This document shows, in pieces, positions 10,395 through 21,967 of a stretch of 64,000 nt of DNA. The notes under the pieces were generated by a model, which saw nothing but the letters and a program-made list of their open reading frames with translations, had not been told where the DNA came from and searched no databases. Each line of letters begins with the position of its first letter. Positions within the stretch are counted from its first letter, which is position 1. The translations under genes and the position numbers were made by a program. Source of the stretch: Notolepis coatsorum (lineage: Eukaryota; Chordata; Actinopteri; Aulopiformes; Paralepididae); NCBI GenBank assembly GCA_963971535.1, contig OZ020594.1:112813974-112877973 (forward strand), given 5' to 3'.

Positions 10395-12409
10395 AACTAG
10401 ACGCAGCCAGGTAAGCCACCTACTGGTGAGCAAAGGGAACTGCTGCCATGAACCCAACTTGGCAGGCACAATGCATATAATGGCAGAAATCCAAACAAAT
10501 ACATACAATATAACAGAGCTGTACACTGCGATGATCTCGTCGCAAATTGCCCCTTAATTTGGCCGTTGCGATTGAAATATTATATCTGGTAGCAACGTTG
10601 CGAGTAGAGATTTCAACCCTTTATTCGCATTTCACTAATAAATTAATCCATACAAATTGGATAATTTTTTTTAAACATTAGCCTACAACCAAGGCTGTAC
10701 AGTGCGACACAATGTCGTGGTGCTATGAAAGAATCTGTCGGCAATGAATGAACTTACTGCGATAGCTTGAGTGAAAAAAAGATTTTCGTGGAGTGAATCT
10801 GGGTCACGCTATATACTTGGTACTTGTAGTCTATCGTGCGATTAAAGACCATGTCCCTGTCTGCGTAGTCTATACATCCAACACCAAATCCCATAATTCC
10901 TAGCGAAACGAAACTGAATGTGGCCGCTTCCTTTAAATAATAATATGGCTCTTGCTCCGCAAGAACAACGGAGTGGATAATGGATATCAGTCCATTTTAT
11001 GACAACCACGTCCGATGTGGAGAGAGGATAAGATGATGATGATTGACGTGATGATGTGATGATTGATTGACGGGGACACGGAAACTTCTAACGTTCAGGA
11101 TCAGCCATGCATTACGTGAGTACCCCACTATTAGGACGTGAAATACTGCTCATACGGATGATACGGGTCAATTAAACCTTTTTCATTAGTCTTTCCTTCG
11201 AGCTAAGTTGGACTGAACATTTCACTGTCAAAAGCGCAAATGTAAATAAGGTTGCGTTGCAACAGTTTTCAAAATAAAGGTCATATATACAAATACCTCT
11301 CAATTCTTATAAAAAAAAAGTCCCGGATATACATAAACATTAATTGGCATAGATCTCTATAAACGGCCCAACACATTGATCACTTTAGGCACACACTGAA
11401 ACCAGTAACATCACAAATATGAAGCAGGTAATTACCCATACAAATAATAAACCTTTCATGGGGTTATTTACAATAATAATAATTCATTTGATTTCTAAAG
11501 CACTTTTCATTGTGAAACAAATGTATGCAGAGTTTCTTGTCCTCCTGATTAATGGTGTGTGTGTTGTGATGATCTCATTCAAGGAGCACTACACAAGCGC
11601 GCGCACACACACACACAGTTTGTTGTTTTTGTTCTATTAGTGATTTACACACTTTCTCAGTTGGTTCATTATAAAAGATACAAACCTGAAAACAAACGCA
11701 CTTAAATGTTAAATAAAAGGACCACAGTAATGAGGCAAGAGGAACATATTTTTTTAATAATGGTAAAATTGTTATTAAAAATGTGCCCCTAAAAAATATT
11801 TTTTGCCCCTAAATTTCTCATTTAGGGGCAAGTGTGCCCCTAGTGAAAAAGCTTAGCGTACAGCCCTGTATAACATATGGCACTTTACCAGTGAATTGAC
11901 TCTTACACATTATTTATATTACACCCACGCTCAATGAAGAAACCCAATGGCCATCACAATCCACCATGCAGATAAATAAAAAGCAACAGGAGTCAGCATA
12001 TAACCAGGGTTATCAAGTGGGCGCCTCCCTTCACTGGTGTTTCTTCAAGTTAGGCCCACGACCTCGGGCTCAGCGGTTAGTTCCAGCCTCCCAGAACCAC
12101 CCCCCCATGCCAGCTCCCACTTTTCCATGATATTCACACGCCTCACCTCCCTGTTATCCTATGTCAAAAGTACAATTCCTACAATATTACACATGAAACC
12201 GCAACAACAGAGAAGAAAAGCAATACTCGTACCCTTTGGTTACGTTGGCCCCCAGCTGACATTATTTCTCCTCAACCAAATCCACTGACATCTCATTTAC
12301 CGCTTTTTTTCAAGCTCCGCCCACGAATCCCCAACTCTCCCAATAATGGTGAAGCCGATCGTGCTATAAATCCTCTGCATCCTACTTCCGCCGGACAAAC
12401 CCTAGCTTT
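10395..12409. other. Repeat-derived non-coding sequence, partly hAT-like
   Basis: CAGAGCTGTACACTGCGA (10514), AAGGCTGTACAGTGCGAC (10691) and, at the far end, GCGTACAGCCCTG (ending about 11875) look like termini of one hAT family. Next to the last is a GTGCCCCTAA-rich palindromic tract at 11780-11845. No matching target duplication was found, so the element limits are unproven. Short CA repeats lie at about 11604-11619. The 12000-12400 part looks like degraded retroelement but has no clear domain. Confidence 0.35.
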
Positions 12410-12665
12410 ATATCCTCACTGTTCAGTGTCTGCTGCCAAGTCTGCATATCTAAGCTATCACTCCCTTCCAAGCCATGTCCAGGTTGACACTTTCGGCTCA
12501 CTCTTCCTTTGGTATTGATTCCTGTTGGAGACGAACTTATGAAGTCTGAGCTTTCCTGTGCTGCAGAGTTCGCTTGCTTCTTTGACGAGCTGGATTGCCA
12601 GATGTTATGCTCGTTAGTCCATCATCAACATGAAAAGTCCTCTGGATGAATTTAACAGTTTTCTT
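12410..12665 (-). pseudogene. BEL/Pao-like reverse transcriptase fragment
   Basis: On the minus strand the frames read FIQRTFHVDDGLTS and then, after a one-base frameshift, AIQLVKEASELC..LRLHKFVSN. A (Y/H)VDDGL motif followed by a helix ending in LRLHKFVSN is characteristic of the Pao/BEL group of LTR retrotransposons. The piece is short, frameshifted and followed by stops, so it is dead. It directly abuts a LINE reverse-transcriptase piece to its right. Confidence 0.5.
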
Positions 12666-13495
12666 GTTAACAACCACTCTAGAAATACTACCTGTAAGTC
12701 TCTTTTCTCTATCTTGGCTGATTTAATCTGGTGCCATATCATGCTTGCGTATTCTATACATCCAGCAAACCCTGGGATTCCTGCTTTCTGCACTGCTTCC
12801 TGCACTGCTGTCCCTTTCTAGGTAGTTTGCTAGCCTCTGTGCCATTACAGTTAAGAAAATCTTACCTTCTACTAGGGCTGACCCCTATTAGTCGATTAGT
12901 CGACTAATCGGTCGATAGGAGCCGTAGTCGACTGCCAACCTCTTAGTCGAATGCAAATATATTTTTTTATCATCTTTCGCAAAGAAAAGAGGCCTAGAAG
13001 CGTGGCTAACGCTAATGGCACGCATACCAGAGGCTAACTGCCTAAGAAAACAGGCACAGAGGCACTGAAAGAGGATTTCACCCATCTAATGAACACACTA
13101 GACTAGACAAATATCAAGATGTATCCATCAGTGGACCAATTGCATGCTTTTGCAGAGGATAAGAAGCCTTCAGTCGACTCCTTCAGCCATTAAGCACCCC
13201 CCACAGCCCAAATGGAATGAAAAAAATATATACAAATTTTGGCTAATCATAGTCGACTATCCAAATCCTTAGTCAGGGACAGCCCTACCTTCTACATTCA
13301 GGAGGGATATAGTCAGAAACTGGCTTAATAGTGAGGACTCTTTCTCCTTGGGGATTAGGATTCCTTCTGCTCTAACCCAAGCTTTTGGTATAACCTGTTT
13401 ATCCCATACTACTCTCAATAACCTCCACAAGAATCTGAGTACATCAGGTGCACTTTTATAACCCCGGTGGGGGACTCCATTCACCCCTGGGGCTT
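12666..13495 (-). pseudogene. LINE reverse-transcriptase fragment split by a MITE
   Basis: The minus-strand part at 13288-13495 reads APGVNGVPHRGYKSAPDVLR..IPKAWVRAEGILIPKEK..ISLLNVEG, the early reverse-transcriptase blocks of a LINE. After the MITE at 12873-13287 the frame resumes with VEGKIFLTVMAQRLANYL and, frameshifted, VQKAGIPGFAGCIEYASMIW..EKRDLQVVFL. The GTAGAAGG codons (VEG) are the duplicated MITE target. Frameshifts show that it is a pseudogene. No endonuclease or C-terminal part is attached. Confidence 0.75.
12865..13295. mobile_element. Solo 415-bp hAT MITE with perfect 8-bp target duplication
   Basis: TAGGGCTGACCCC (12873) and GGGACAGCCCTA (ending 13287) are inverted ends. CCTTCTAC flanks both sides (12865-12872 and 13288-13295). 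GTCGACTA words lie near both termini. It is the same family, in opposite orientation, as the outer element at 2504-6223, and lacks the 3.28-kb insert found there. It gives the empty-site reference for that insert. Confidence 0.93.
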
Positions 13496-13509
13496 ATATT
13501 CTGACTTTA

Positions 13510-13760
13510 TACAGTCTGTCCATAATTATTTGGACATTGACACAATTTTACTAATTCTGGCTCTGTACAACACCATAATGGACTTGAAATGAAATACAGG
13601 TGTGCTTCAAGTGCAGACTTCCAGCTTTAATTACATCTAAATCCGGTGAACAGTGTAGGAATTACAACAGTTGCCACAACTCAAGTAAAAAAGGTAATTG
13701 GTCAAGCTAACAATCCATAAGTATTTCAGCTATCCATAGTTACCTTGTTTAGTTTGGAGA
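13510..13760. mobile_element. Tc1-like transposon terminal fragment
   Basis: TA followed by CAGTCTGTCCATAATTATTT and GGACATTGACACAATTTT matches the usual terminus layout of Tc1-like elements in fish, inserted at TA. The opposite terminus and a transposase were not found, so it is a fragment; the right limit is approximate. Confidence 0.5.
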
Positions 13761-13989
13761 ACCTCAAGTCTCACTCTGTTTGTTTACATTTTCACCTCCT
13801 GACAACATCTGATCAACCAAGTTGTGATTGACACTGTGATGAGGCATGATTGAGATTTTCTGGTTTTGTAGCCAAACAATAATTGATCGATTGTGTTTCT
13901 ACTTTCAGTTGCAGAGTTTCACTTAATAGTGAAAAGTTATCTACTGCATCTTTGTTTGTTATTCATATTATTATTATTCCTCCCTCCAG

Positions 13990-16547
13990 ACCCCCCACAG
14001 CTCCCTGTCTGTGAAGAGGAGGTTCCCCCTGAGCAGCAGGAGAGGAGCCCCAGTCTGGTCCAGGAGGAGCCAGAGCGCCTACAGATGAAAGAGGAACAGG
14101 AGGAACTCTGGATCAGTCAGGAGGGAGAGGAGCTTCCTGTCTCTGTGAAGAGTGAACATGATGAAGAGAAACCTCAGTCCTCACAGCTCAGCCAAACCCA
14201 GGACACAGAGCCCCTCCAGATTAAAGAGGAACAGGAGGAACTGTGTCAAGATCTAGAGGAGGCTGATGGCTCCAAGATGACCTTACAACCTATGAAATGT
14301 GAAAATGAAGGTGAGAACACTCTGTCCTCACAACTCAGCCAAAACCTGTACAAAGAGCAGATTAAAGATGAACTAGATCAAGGGCTGGAAGAAGCTGATC
14401 TCTCCAAGATCACAATAGACCCAGTGAAATGTGAAGATGGTCAAGAGAACGCTCTGTCCTTCCAGCCTCTTCAAACCCAAAGGGAGAAAAACAGAGAAGC
14501 ATACTCTTTACCCAGCACCTCAACTGAACACATGAACACAGAACCTGAAGGAGAGGACTGTGGAGTAGCAGAACTAGCCAGTAACTTAGACCCAGCTGGT
14601 GATTTAGAACCAACTAGAGATAGCCAGCCTCTCTCTTCAGACTGTTCTCTAACTGAGACTGATGATGGTGATGACAGTTCTGGAACTGAGACTGATGACG
14701 GTGATGAATGGAAGGAGAGTGGAGGTCCAGGTTTGATGGCACTAAAACAAAAGAAGACACAGAAAATACAAACGTTGTCTAACAGGCCTGGATTCAGCAA
14801 GAAGAGAGATCTGAAGATACACGTAAAAAATCATACCGGAGTGAAACCATTTAGCTGTTCAGTTTGTGAGAAAGGGTTCAGTAGGAAGGGAGATCTGAAG
14901 AGTCACATGTTAACTCACACTGGAGAGAAACCATTTAGTTGTTCAGTTTGTGGGAAAGGGTTCAGTCAGCAGACAAATCTGAAGAAACACATGATAACTC
15001 ACACTGGAGAGAAACCTTTTGTTTGTTCAGTTTGTGGGAAAGGTTTCAGTATGAAGGGAGATCTGAAGACACACATGAGAACACATACTGGAGAGAAACC
15101 ATTTAGCTGTTCAGTTTGTGGGAAAGGGTTCAGTATGAAGGCAAATCTGAAGTGCCACATGAAAACTCATACTGGAGAGAAAGCATTTCGTTGTTCAGTT
15201 TGTGGGAAAGGAATCAGTACAAAGGCAAATCTGAAGACACACATGAGAACACATACTGGAGAGAAACCTTTTGTTTGTTCAGTTTGTGGGAACGGGTTCA
15301 GGCATAAAGAAAGTCTGAAGACACACATGATAACTCACACTGGAGAGAAAACATTTAGCTGTTCAGTTTGTGGGAAAGGGTTCAATGATAAAGGACATCT
15401 GAATACACACATGAGAACTCATACTGGAGAGAAACCATTTAGCTGTTCAGTTTGTGGGAAAGGGTTCAATGATAAAGGACATCTGAATACACACATGAGA
15501 ACTCATACTGGAGAGAAACCATTTAGCTGTTCAGTTTGTGGGAAAGGGTTCAATGACCAAGGAAATCTGAAGCAACACATGAGAACACATACCGGAGAGA
15601 AACCTTTTAGCTGTTCAGTTTGTGGGAAAGGGTTCAATCAGCAAACACATCTGAAGACACACATGAGAACTCACACTGGAGAGAAACCTTTTGTTTGTTC
15701 AGTTTGTGGGAAAGGTTTCAGTATGAAGGGAGATCTGAAGACACACATGAGAACACATACTGGAGAGAAACCATTTAGCTGTTCAGTTTGTGGGAAAGGG
15801 TTCAGTATGAAGGCAAATCTGAAGTGCCACATGAAAACTCATACTGGAGAGAAACCATTTCGTTGTTCAGTTTGTGGGAAAGGAATCAGTACAAAGGGAC
15901 ATCTGAAGACACACATGAGAACACATACTGAAGAGAAACCATTTAGCTGTTCAGTTTGTGGGAAAGGGTTCAGTATGAAGGCAAATCTGAAGACACACAT
16001 GAGAACACATACTGGAGAGAAACCTTTTGTTTGTTCAGTTTGTGGGAAAGGGTTCAGGCATAAAGAAAGTCTGAAGACACACATGATAACTCACACTGGA
16101 GAGAAAACATTTAGCTGTTCAGTTTGTGGGAAAGGGTTCAATGATAAAGGACATCTGAATACACACATGAGAACTCATACTGGAGAGAAACCATTTAGTT
16201 GTTCAGTTTGTGGGAAAGGGTTCAGTATGAAGGCACATCTGAAGACACACATGATAACTCATACTGGAGAGAAACCATTTAGCTGTTCAGTTTGTGGGAA
16301 AGGGTTCAATGACCAAGGAAATCTGAAGCAACACATGAGAACACATACCGGAGAGAAACCTTTTAGCTGTTCAGTTTGTGGGAAAGGGTTCAATCAGCAA
16401 ACACATCTGAAGACACACATGAGAACCCATACTGGAGAGAAACCATTTAGTTGTTCAGTTTGTGAGAAAGGGTTCAATGTTAAATCAAATATGAAGAAAC
16501 ACACTAGAACTCATACTGGAAAGAAACCATTTAGTTGTTCCGTTTAA
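13990..16547 (+). CDS. C2H2 zinc-finger protein, last exon (20 complete fingers)
   Basis: This exon encodes a probable sequence-specific nuclear DNA-binding protein. It begins after a clear acceptor (CCTCCCTCCAG, ending 13989) at DPPQLPVCEEEVPPEQQE, a start typical of the second exon of fish multi-finger genes. The open frame continues upstream to 13893, but those 32 hydrophobic residues are intron sequence, not a signal peptide. Next is an acidic region of about 240 residues with repeated KEEQEEL motifs. A degenerate finger lacking its cysteines follows, then 20 regular fingers of the type FSCSVCGKGF..H..TH joined by TGEKP linkers, from about 14854 on. A half finger (FSCSV) precedes the TAA. 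Fingers 3-10 and 11-19 are a block duplication. The first coding exon was not found, so the gene is partial here. AATAAA at 16569 may be its polyadenylation signal. Confidence 0.9.
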
Positions 16548-16568
16548 GCTGAGAGTAGACTTGAAAAG

Positions 16569-16574
16569 AATAAA
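16569..16574 (+). terminator. Candidate polyadenylation signal of the zinc-finger gene
   Basis: AATAAA lies 22 bases after the stop codon of the finger exon. This is very close, and another downstream signal may be used instead. Confidence 0.4.
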
Positions 16575-16965
16575 GACAACAGGTCCCCAAACACAGTTTG
16601 CAGTATATTAAATAGAAACCCCATGTACTCTTTTAGAAGAAGAACACACAGAGGTCTTCAATAGCAGCACTCATGTGGTCAATAACCTTATACTTTAGTT
16701 TTGTATCAATGAATAAAGCAGTCCCGCCTCCCCCTTTGTGGATTCTGTTTATACATCTAAAATCATACCCATCCAACTCAAAAAACTCTTCTTTCTCTTG
16801 GGCAATCCAGGTCTCAGAAATTGCTACTAAACTAAACTGTGTAGAAAATTGGCTCAGATAGTCTTTGATGTGTGAAAAATTGTTGTACATACTCCTGCTG
16901 TTAAAGTGTATGATTGAAAATCGATTTGCATGATCTACTTCACCATTTACTTGCTCTTCTGTATA

Positions 16966-18914
16966 GTAGTCACCAGTGTTGGGACTAACGCGTTACAAAG
17001 TAACGCGTTACAGAAACGAAGTTACTTTTTGCCGCAACTAGTACTCTAACGCATTACTTTTGAAATTCAGTAACGCTACTTACGTTACTGAATGGTTCGT
17101 CACTGCGTTATTTGCGTTATATACGGCGTAGATTGATAGCGAGCGGTAGTGATTATTATTATTATTATCCTCATATCCTGGCTGCGGGGAACGCTATGCT
17201 GGGGGCGTGTTTTGTTTACTATTCCTGAGATTCCTGACTGATAATGGCAGCGCCCAGGCAGAGCACTCACGTATTTCTCTTTTGTCGAGCGAAAAGAAAA
17301 TAACGTTTTAGTTATGTCATTTGTGTTTTGGCTCAAAGATACTGGAGTCTAACGTTAACTACGAGGACTGTCACTCATCCAAATCCACTCGCCACCCGCG
17401 TAGAATAATACGAGGCGAGTCTGGCCACTGGCCAATCAGAAATGCGCAAACCAGAAATGCGGCTACGGAAAGAAATAGACCCTCTCTATTGTAAACAAAA
17501 CAAACGCTCGCTATGAATCTACATAAAAAGAACGCAGTAACAAACTAACAAACCATTTAGCAACTACTTGGAGAGATAATTAATATACAACATGGAAACG
17601 AGATAAAGAACATGTTTGAGGCGCTGCTGGAGTCAACTGGACTAACGTAACGTTACTACATCTCGACCACCGCAGACTTTGGTGAGTGCAATGTGTTCAC
17701 TGAAACTCAAGTTGATCAACGGATTTTGACTGTACGAAATCTGCCAGGGAATCTCATAATACTAATCAAACAATATAAATATAGTCCTTTCATGCACAAT
17801 TGATATCCTAACTATTCTAACGTTGCAATGCTTTGATTGATATCTTAAACAACGTTGCAAGATGGTGAATGAATGAATGAATGAAAACTTTATTTAACAG
17901 ATTGCAGAATGGGTACAATACAGTACGGCTCAATACATACAATTGTTAAGGGGATGCAGACCTGAGAAAGACGTTTGTCTTGTTTACATCAGGGTCCCCC
18001 ATTTTCAATTCATATAGACATTTATGACATACACAACATACATGACATTTATGGCATAGGGACATACAGATACAGGTATTTAGTACTGATACATTTGTGA
18101 CATAAACGGTATTCAAATATACAGTACTGTTACCCCTAGCTTTGGGTAGGGCGTTCCACATTGTTGTGGCATAATTGCGAAACGTGTTTAGTCCCTTGTT
18201 TGAGCCGAATCTGGGTTTTACATGATTTGTTGAGCTTCCTCTGGTGTAGTGGTTGTGGTATTCACTGACCTTTGGGAAGTATTTTGACATGTACATGGGT
18301 ACCCCGGTCGTATAGTGTATCTTGTAGACCAGGCCCATTGCAAGTTGCTGTACTCTGTCGTCTACTCTAAGCCATCCTAGGTTGTCAAAGTGGGCAGGGG
18401 TGAGGTGGGTTCTGGGGTTCAGGTCAAGTAGTAGTCTGACCAGTTTGTTTTGTGATGTTTGTAATTTTGTTTTAAGCGCCTTTGAGGTGCTTTGGTACCA
18501 TGAGGTGCACGCATAGTCGTAGTACCCTTGAATTATAATGGTTATAATGAAACGCTCCGGCGACATCAAGGCTGTTCCTTCAACCGGCGCACTTCTTATT
18601 ATATCCACTCGGGACAACATTTGTTTGTGTCAGATTTGTGTTTGTATCTAGACCACATTGCTTAGCAGAGTTCGGTGATGTGAATGGAAACTGTCAAGTT
18701 GATCAACCGATTTTGAGTACTATCTGGGGCATGGGACTCGGGAGCAATCTTTTTTTTAATTTTTTTTTAAATAACTAAATAGTTACTTTTCACAGTAACT
18801 CATTACTTTTGGGTGTAAGTAACTAGTACAGTAACGAAGTTACTTTGAAATGAAGTAACTAGTAAAGTAACTGAGTTACTATTTTTCAGTAACTAGCACA
18901 ACACTGGTAGTCAC
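16966..18914. mobile_element. hAT-type element, 1.93 kb, perfect 8-bp target duplication
   Basis: The element spans 16974 (CAGTGTTGGG) to 18906 (CACAACACTG), flanked by GTAGTCAC at 16966-16973 and 18907-18914. Both ends are dense in GTAAC/GTTAC words (AACGCGTTACAAAGTAACGC on the left, GTAACTAGTAAAGTAACTGA on the right), a pattern of sub-terminal repeats common in fish hAT elements. No transposase frame is present. It carries an antisense LINE insertion at about 17871-18640. Confidence 0.9.
17871..18640 (-). mobile_element. 5'-truncated LINE 3' end nested in the hAT element
   Basis: The minus-strand frame (18620 down to 17946) encodes a LINE ORF2 C terminus: LQTSQNKLVRLLLDLNPRTH, LGWLRVDDRVQQLAMGLVYK and FRNYATTMWNALPKA. 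The 3' UTR contains the CCCATTCTGCAATC and TTAAATAAAGTTTTCATTC motifs and ends in an (ATTC)n tail, seen on the plus strand as (GAAT)n at 17871-17886. It is the same family as the copies at 4576-4980, 5548-5690 and 22757-24229. A TCAAGTTGATCAAC tract of the host element lies on both sides (about 17709 and 18690), so host sequence was partly duplicated around the insertion. Confidence 0.8.
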
Positions 18915-19000
18915 ACACTATATCAATATTATTAAAGAGATTGACCTCAGGGTCAATGTCTACATTGAAATCATGCATAAAGAGAGGTTAAATCATCAAC

Positions 19001-20455
19001 AAAACAAATCCTAGCACAATAATAGCCTATAATAATAATAATCATAATAATAACCATTAATCCTAATAATAAATCCTCATCATCATCAGACAATTTGCTT
19101 AAAGGAAAACGCCAACATTTTGGGAAATTTGCTTATTTGCCATCTTCCCTGGAGTTAGACAAGAAGATACATACCCTTTTCTTCTCTGTGCGTGCATTAA
19201 GCTTAGGGAACAGCCGCTCCGTTAGCGTAGCTTAGCTTCATCACTGGAAGTGGGTCAGACTTGTACCCTGACGTTCCCTACAGTGCCCTACAGTCACGAA
19301 ATACACTCCAAAACGTTCCTGTAAACATGTTGTGACCTGTGTATTTACCACGTGGAGAAAAAAAAAAAAATTAATTCGACAATTACGTTTTCTAAGCAAA
19401 TATACTCAGATTTTTTTTTTGCTGAACCACTCCTCTCGGGGCGCAGTCAGTGATTTCACGCATCGCAGTGATACTTTCTAACGTGACGCCGTGTTTGTTT
19501 ACATTCTCATTTCATTCAAAGGATCCGAACCGATTGAAGTTTATGGATACCATGACTTAAAATCATCTTACCTTGACGATTAAAAGCCTCCCCAATTTAG
19601 AAAACAGTATTCCCATGGCTGGTCTTGATATGCTGCTACTGTAGCTAACGAAAACAACAACCGGGCACTTTCATATTACCGGTGGTATGGCTATATTATT
19701 AATTTGTGAGAAATCTCTAAATGTTGTGGGTTTAACCTATTAGCCCCTCCCCCTCTCCCCGTAATATAAGGAACAGGAAGTGATTTATTTGTCAGTAAGA
19801 GTTTAGAGACGTAACCTAGGCAGAAAAATTAAATAATGGTTTAATTTAATAAAACAAGTGTCTCATTCTCCGTTGCTACTTTACTGTTTGTTGGATACCA
19901 TTCCCCCACATAGAGATGAATGTTGGTTTAGTGCCTCTACACTATATATAATATAATAATTATCTCCATCAGGTCTGTTCTGTCCACCTGTCTATCTCTG
20001 TCTATTTAGACAAGTATTTTAAGTTAATTCATTTCTATCATTGAAATGCATATTCAGTATGAAGTTATAGCTTTTCACCACAAGAGGGTGATATTACACA
20101 GGTTCGCTGGTAATCAGCTCTCTGGCACCTGTTAACAATATATAGACATGCCATAGTGAACCTATTGTCATTGATATACACATGCATTACAATTATTTAT
20201 GAATAGATTATTGTCCATTGCAATAACTTTCATATCTCATGAACCGTTCATCGTACAGACTTGTGGGAGGGGTTAATGAGTGGTGGGGCTTCCCCTGGAA
20301 GGTTGGTGGTACCGTTCAAAACGGGCGTAAAAGCTGTTCAGCTCATCCGGTAGGGAGGCAGCAATGTTAGCAGTGCTGTTGGGTTTCCTGTTAAGGTCCG
20401 ATATTGTGTGTATTCCCGGCCACACGCCACGTGCGTCATAGCTGCTTAGCTCATT
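19001..20455. other. Non-coding, includes an unclassified interspersed repeat
   Basis: Around 19100-19250, GGAAAACGCCAACATTTTGG, GTTAGACAAGAAGATACATA and GCGTAGCTTAGCTTC are words of a widespread fish interspersed repeat, but its limits are not visible. The remainder is AT-rich with no recognised feature. Confidence 0.35.
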
Positions 20456-20610
20456 TCCAGGTGTTGGCCGTTCCAGGGAAGCCCCAAGCAGATGGGGCTA
20501 TCTTAGTGGCCCAACCACATGCGACTGTGGCACAGAACCCCAGACCATGGAGCACCTCCTTCCATGTCCTCTGTTAGGTGGACCCTGCACAGCAGAGGAC
20601 CTAGGGTTGC
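20456..20610 (+). pseudogene. LINE ORF2 C-terminal fragment with Cys-rich motif
   Basis: A short plus-strand frame reads GVGRSREAPSRWGYLSGPTT and then CDCGTEPQTMEHLLPCPLLG..CTAEDL. The CxCG..QTMEHLL.CPLL pattern is the zinc-knuckle-like tail found after the reverse transcriptase of some LINEs. It is only about 50 codons long and without upstream domains, so it is a relic. Confidence 0.6.
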
Positions 20611-21726
20611 ACCCCCTGCATAGGGGGGAGTGGAGAATCAAACAAACACAGACCCCTGTGAGTCTAAGGGTAAAGGGCTGTAACATAACAGTTGGTTGAC
20701 AGAAAAGATGGACCACGTTTGTAAACAAGGATATTTATTGAAAGATGCAAAGGAAGCACATGTAGCTCAGGGGTGAGCCCAGGCCAAAACAACAAAACAA
20801 ACACCACTATACTCCAAATAAACACAATCTAATCTATGGTAAAAGAGATTACATTACCTAAACTACTCTTACCTAACCAAAACAGGAGAAAACAATGTCC
20901 AAAGGAAATGGCAGCTCACCCCATCTGTGCTTCCTGAGAAAGAGAGAAAAACACATTAATTATACAGAAACAAAGGCAGAATATATACAACAACAAACTA
21001 TATCTAACAATGCTCTCTCTGTGGCCATACACACACAAGGAAATTACTACTAAGCACCAAAGGCCAATAAACGAAATGCAATACTGTCAAAGTTACAGGT
21101 TTACCAAAATCACAACAGGCCTAGCCTCATGCCAGAGAGAGAGAAAGACTGAAGTGAGAAGCCATGTTTTAACAGGTGTGGGGTGATCCATGATTGGGTG
21201 GTGTGGATTGAGTGTTGGAGTCTGGAAAGCCATCCACCAATCGGTGCCGTGTTGCAATAATGGAAGGATTGGCCTGGCAGGGACCAATGGTGAAGGGAAC
21301 AATGGCTGGAGGGAGGAAACAAAATGGAGAACACACACACATGGAGACACACACTGGGGAATATATACATTGGGATGTAACACTGTTGCTCTCATTTGTG
21401 TAATGAATTCAATGAACAATAATACAAAAATCTCAATATCAAACACAATTGTTCACATTTGGGTAATGAATCAATCAATCAATCAATGAAATAATAATAC
21501 AAACAAATCTGTTCATATTGTCAATATAACGATAGCAACAACACACTTGAGACTGTGCTGCTGTATACTGTTGTTGGCCCCACTGTTCTAATTATAAAGC
21601 ATTACTTCAAATGTTAATCCTTACAACTATTCATTCTATTTTATACTTTCTCATTAGCATTTTCACTGCAATATCCATTAAATGATTTAAGTGCTTCTAT
21701 GTATACAAATATGGAGCTACAATTCT
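20611..21726. other. Non-coding, nothing recognised
   Basis: AT- and CA-rich sequence with only overlapping chance frames. A short (AATC)n run lies at about 21466-21486. Confidence 0.4.
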
Positions 21727-21967
21727 CACACATGAAATGATACATGCACACACATGAAATGATACATGCACACACATGAAATGATACATACACACACATG
21801 AAATGATACATGCACACACATGAAATGATACATGCACACACATGAAATGATACGTACACACATGAAATGATACATGCACACACATGAAATGATACATGCA
21901 CACACATGAAATGGTACATGCACACACATGAAATGATACATGCACACACATGAAATGATACATGCAC
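21727..21967. repeat. 22-bp minisatellite, small array (about 11 units)
   Basis: Each unit contains ATGAAATGATACATG followed by a CACACA stretch. A few units vary (GTACAC, GGTACATG). The period of 22 is not a multiple of three, and all three frames of the minus strand are open, giving long spurious MCVHVSFHVCAC-type frames. Confidence 0.97.

Larger units (their letters stand above)
16600..19000 (-). pseudogene. LINE ORF2 endonuclease fragment, interrupted by a hAT element
   Basis: On the minus strand the right part (18915-19000) reads DFNVDIDPEVNLFNNIDIVC and the left part (down to about 16633) continues DYYTEEQVNGEVDHANRFS, then IIHFNSRSMYNNFSHIKDYL, LVAISETWIAQ and IHKGGGGTALFID. These are the N-terminal motifs of an AP-type endonuclease (HFNSRS, SETW) of a CR1/L2/Rex-type LINE. 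The frame is split by the hAT element at 16974-18906 and stops at about 16633, so it is a dead fragment. It lies just downstream of the zinc-finger exon in opposite orientation. Confidence 0.75.

Noticed and set aside
9455..10425. Possible inverted ends CCAGTGAGGTGGCT and AGCCACCTACTGG around the 59-bp array and foldback
   Set aside because: Only about 12 bases match, with an indel, and there is no target duplication; chance is a sufficient explanation.
10514..11875. A complete hAT element bounded by GCTGTAC-type ends
   Set aside because: The termini resemble each other, but the 8 bases outside do not match in any register tried, so the two ends may belong to different copies.
14410..14800. 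Minus-strand frames within the zinc-finger exon
   Set aside because: They are antisense to clearly coding sequence and have no domain or splice support.
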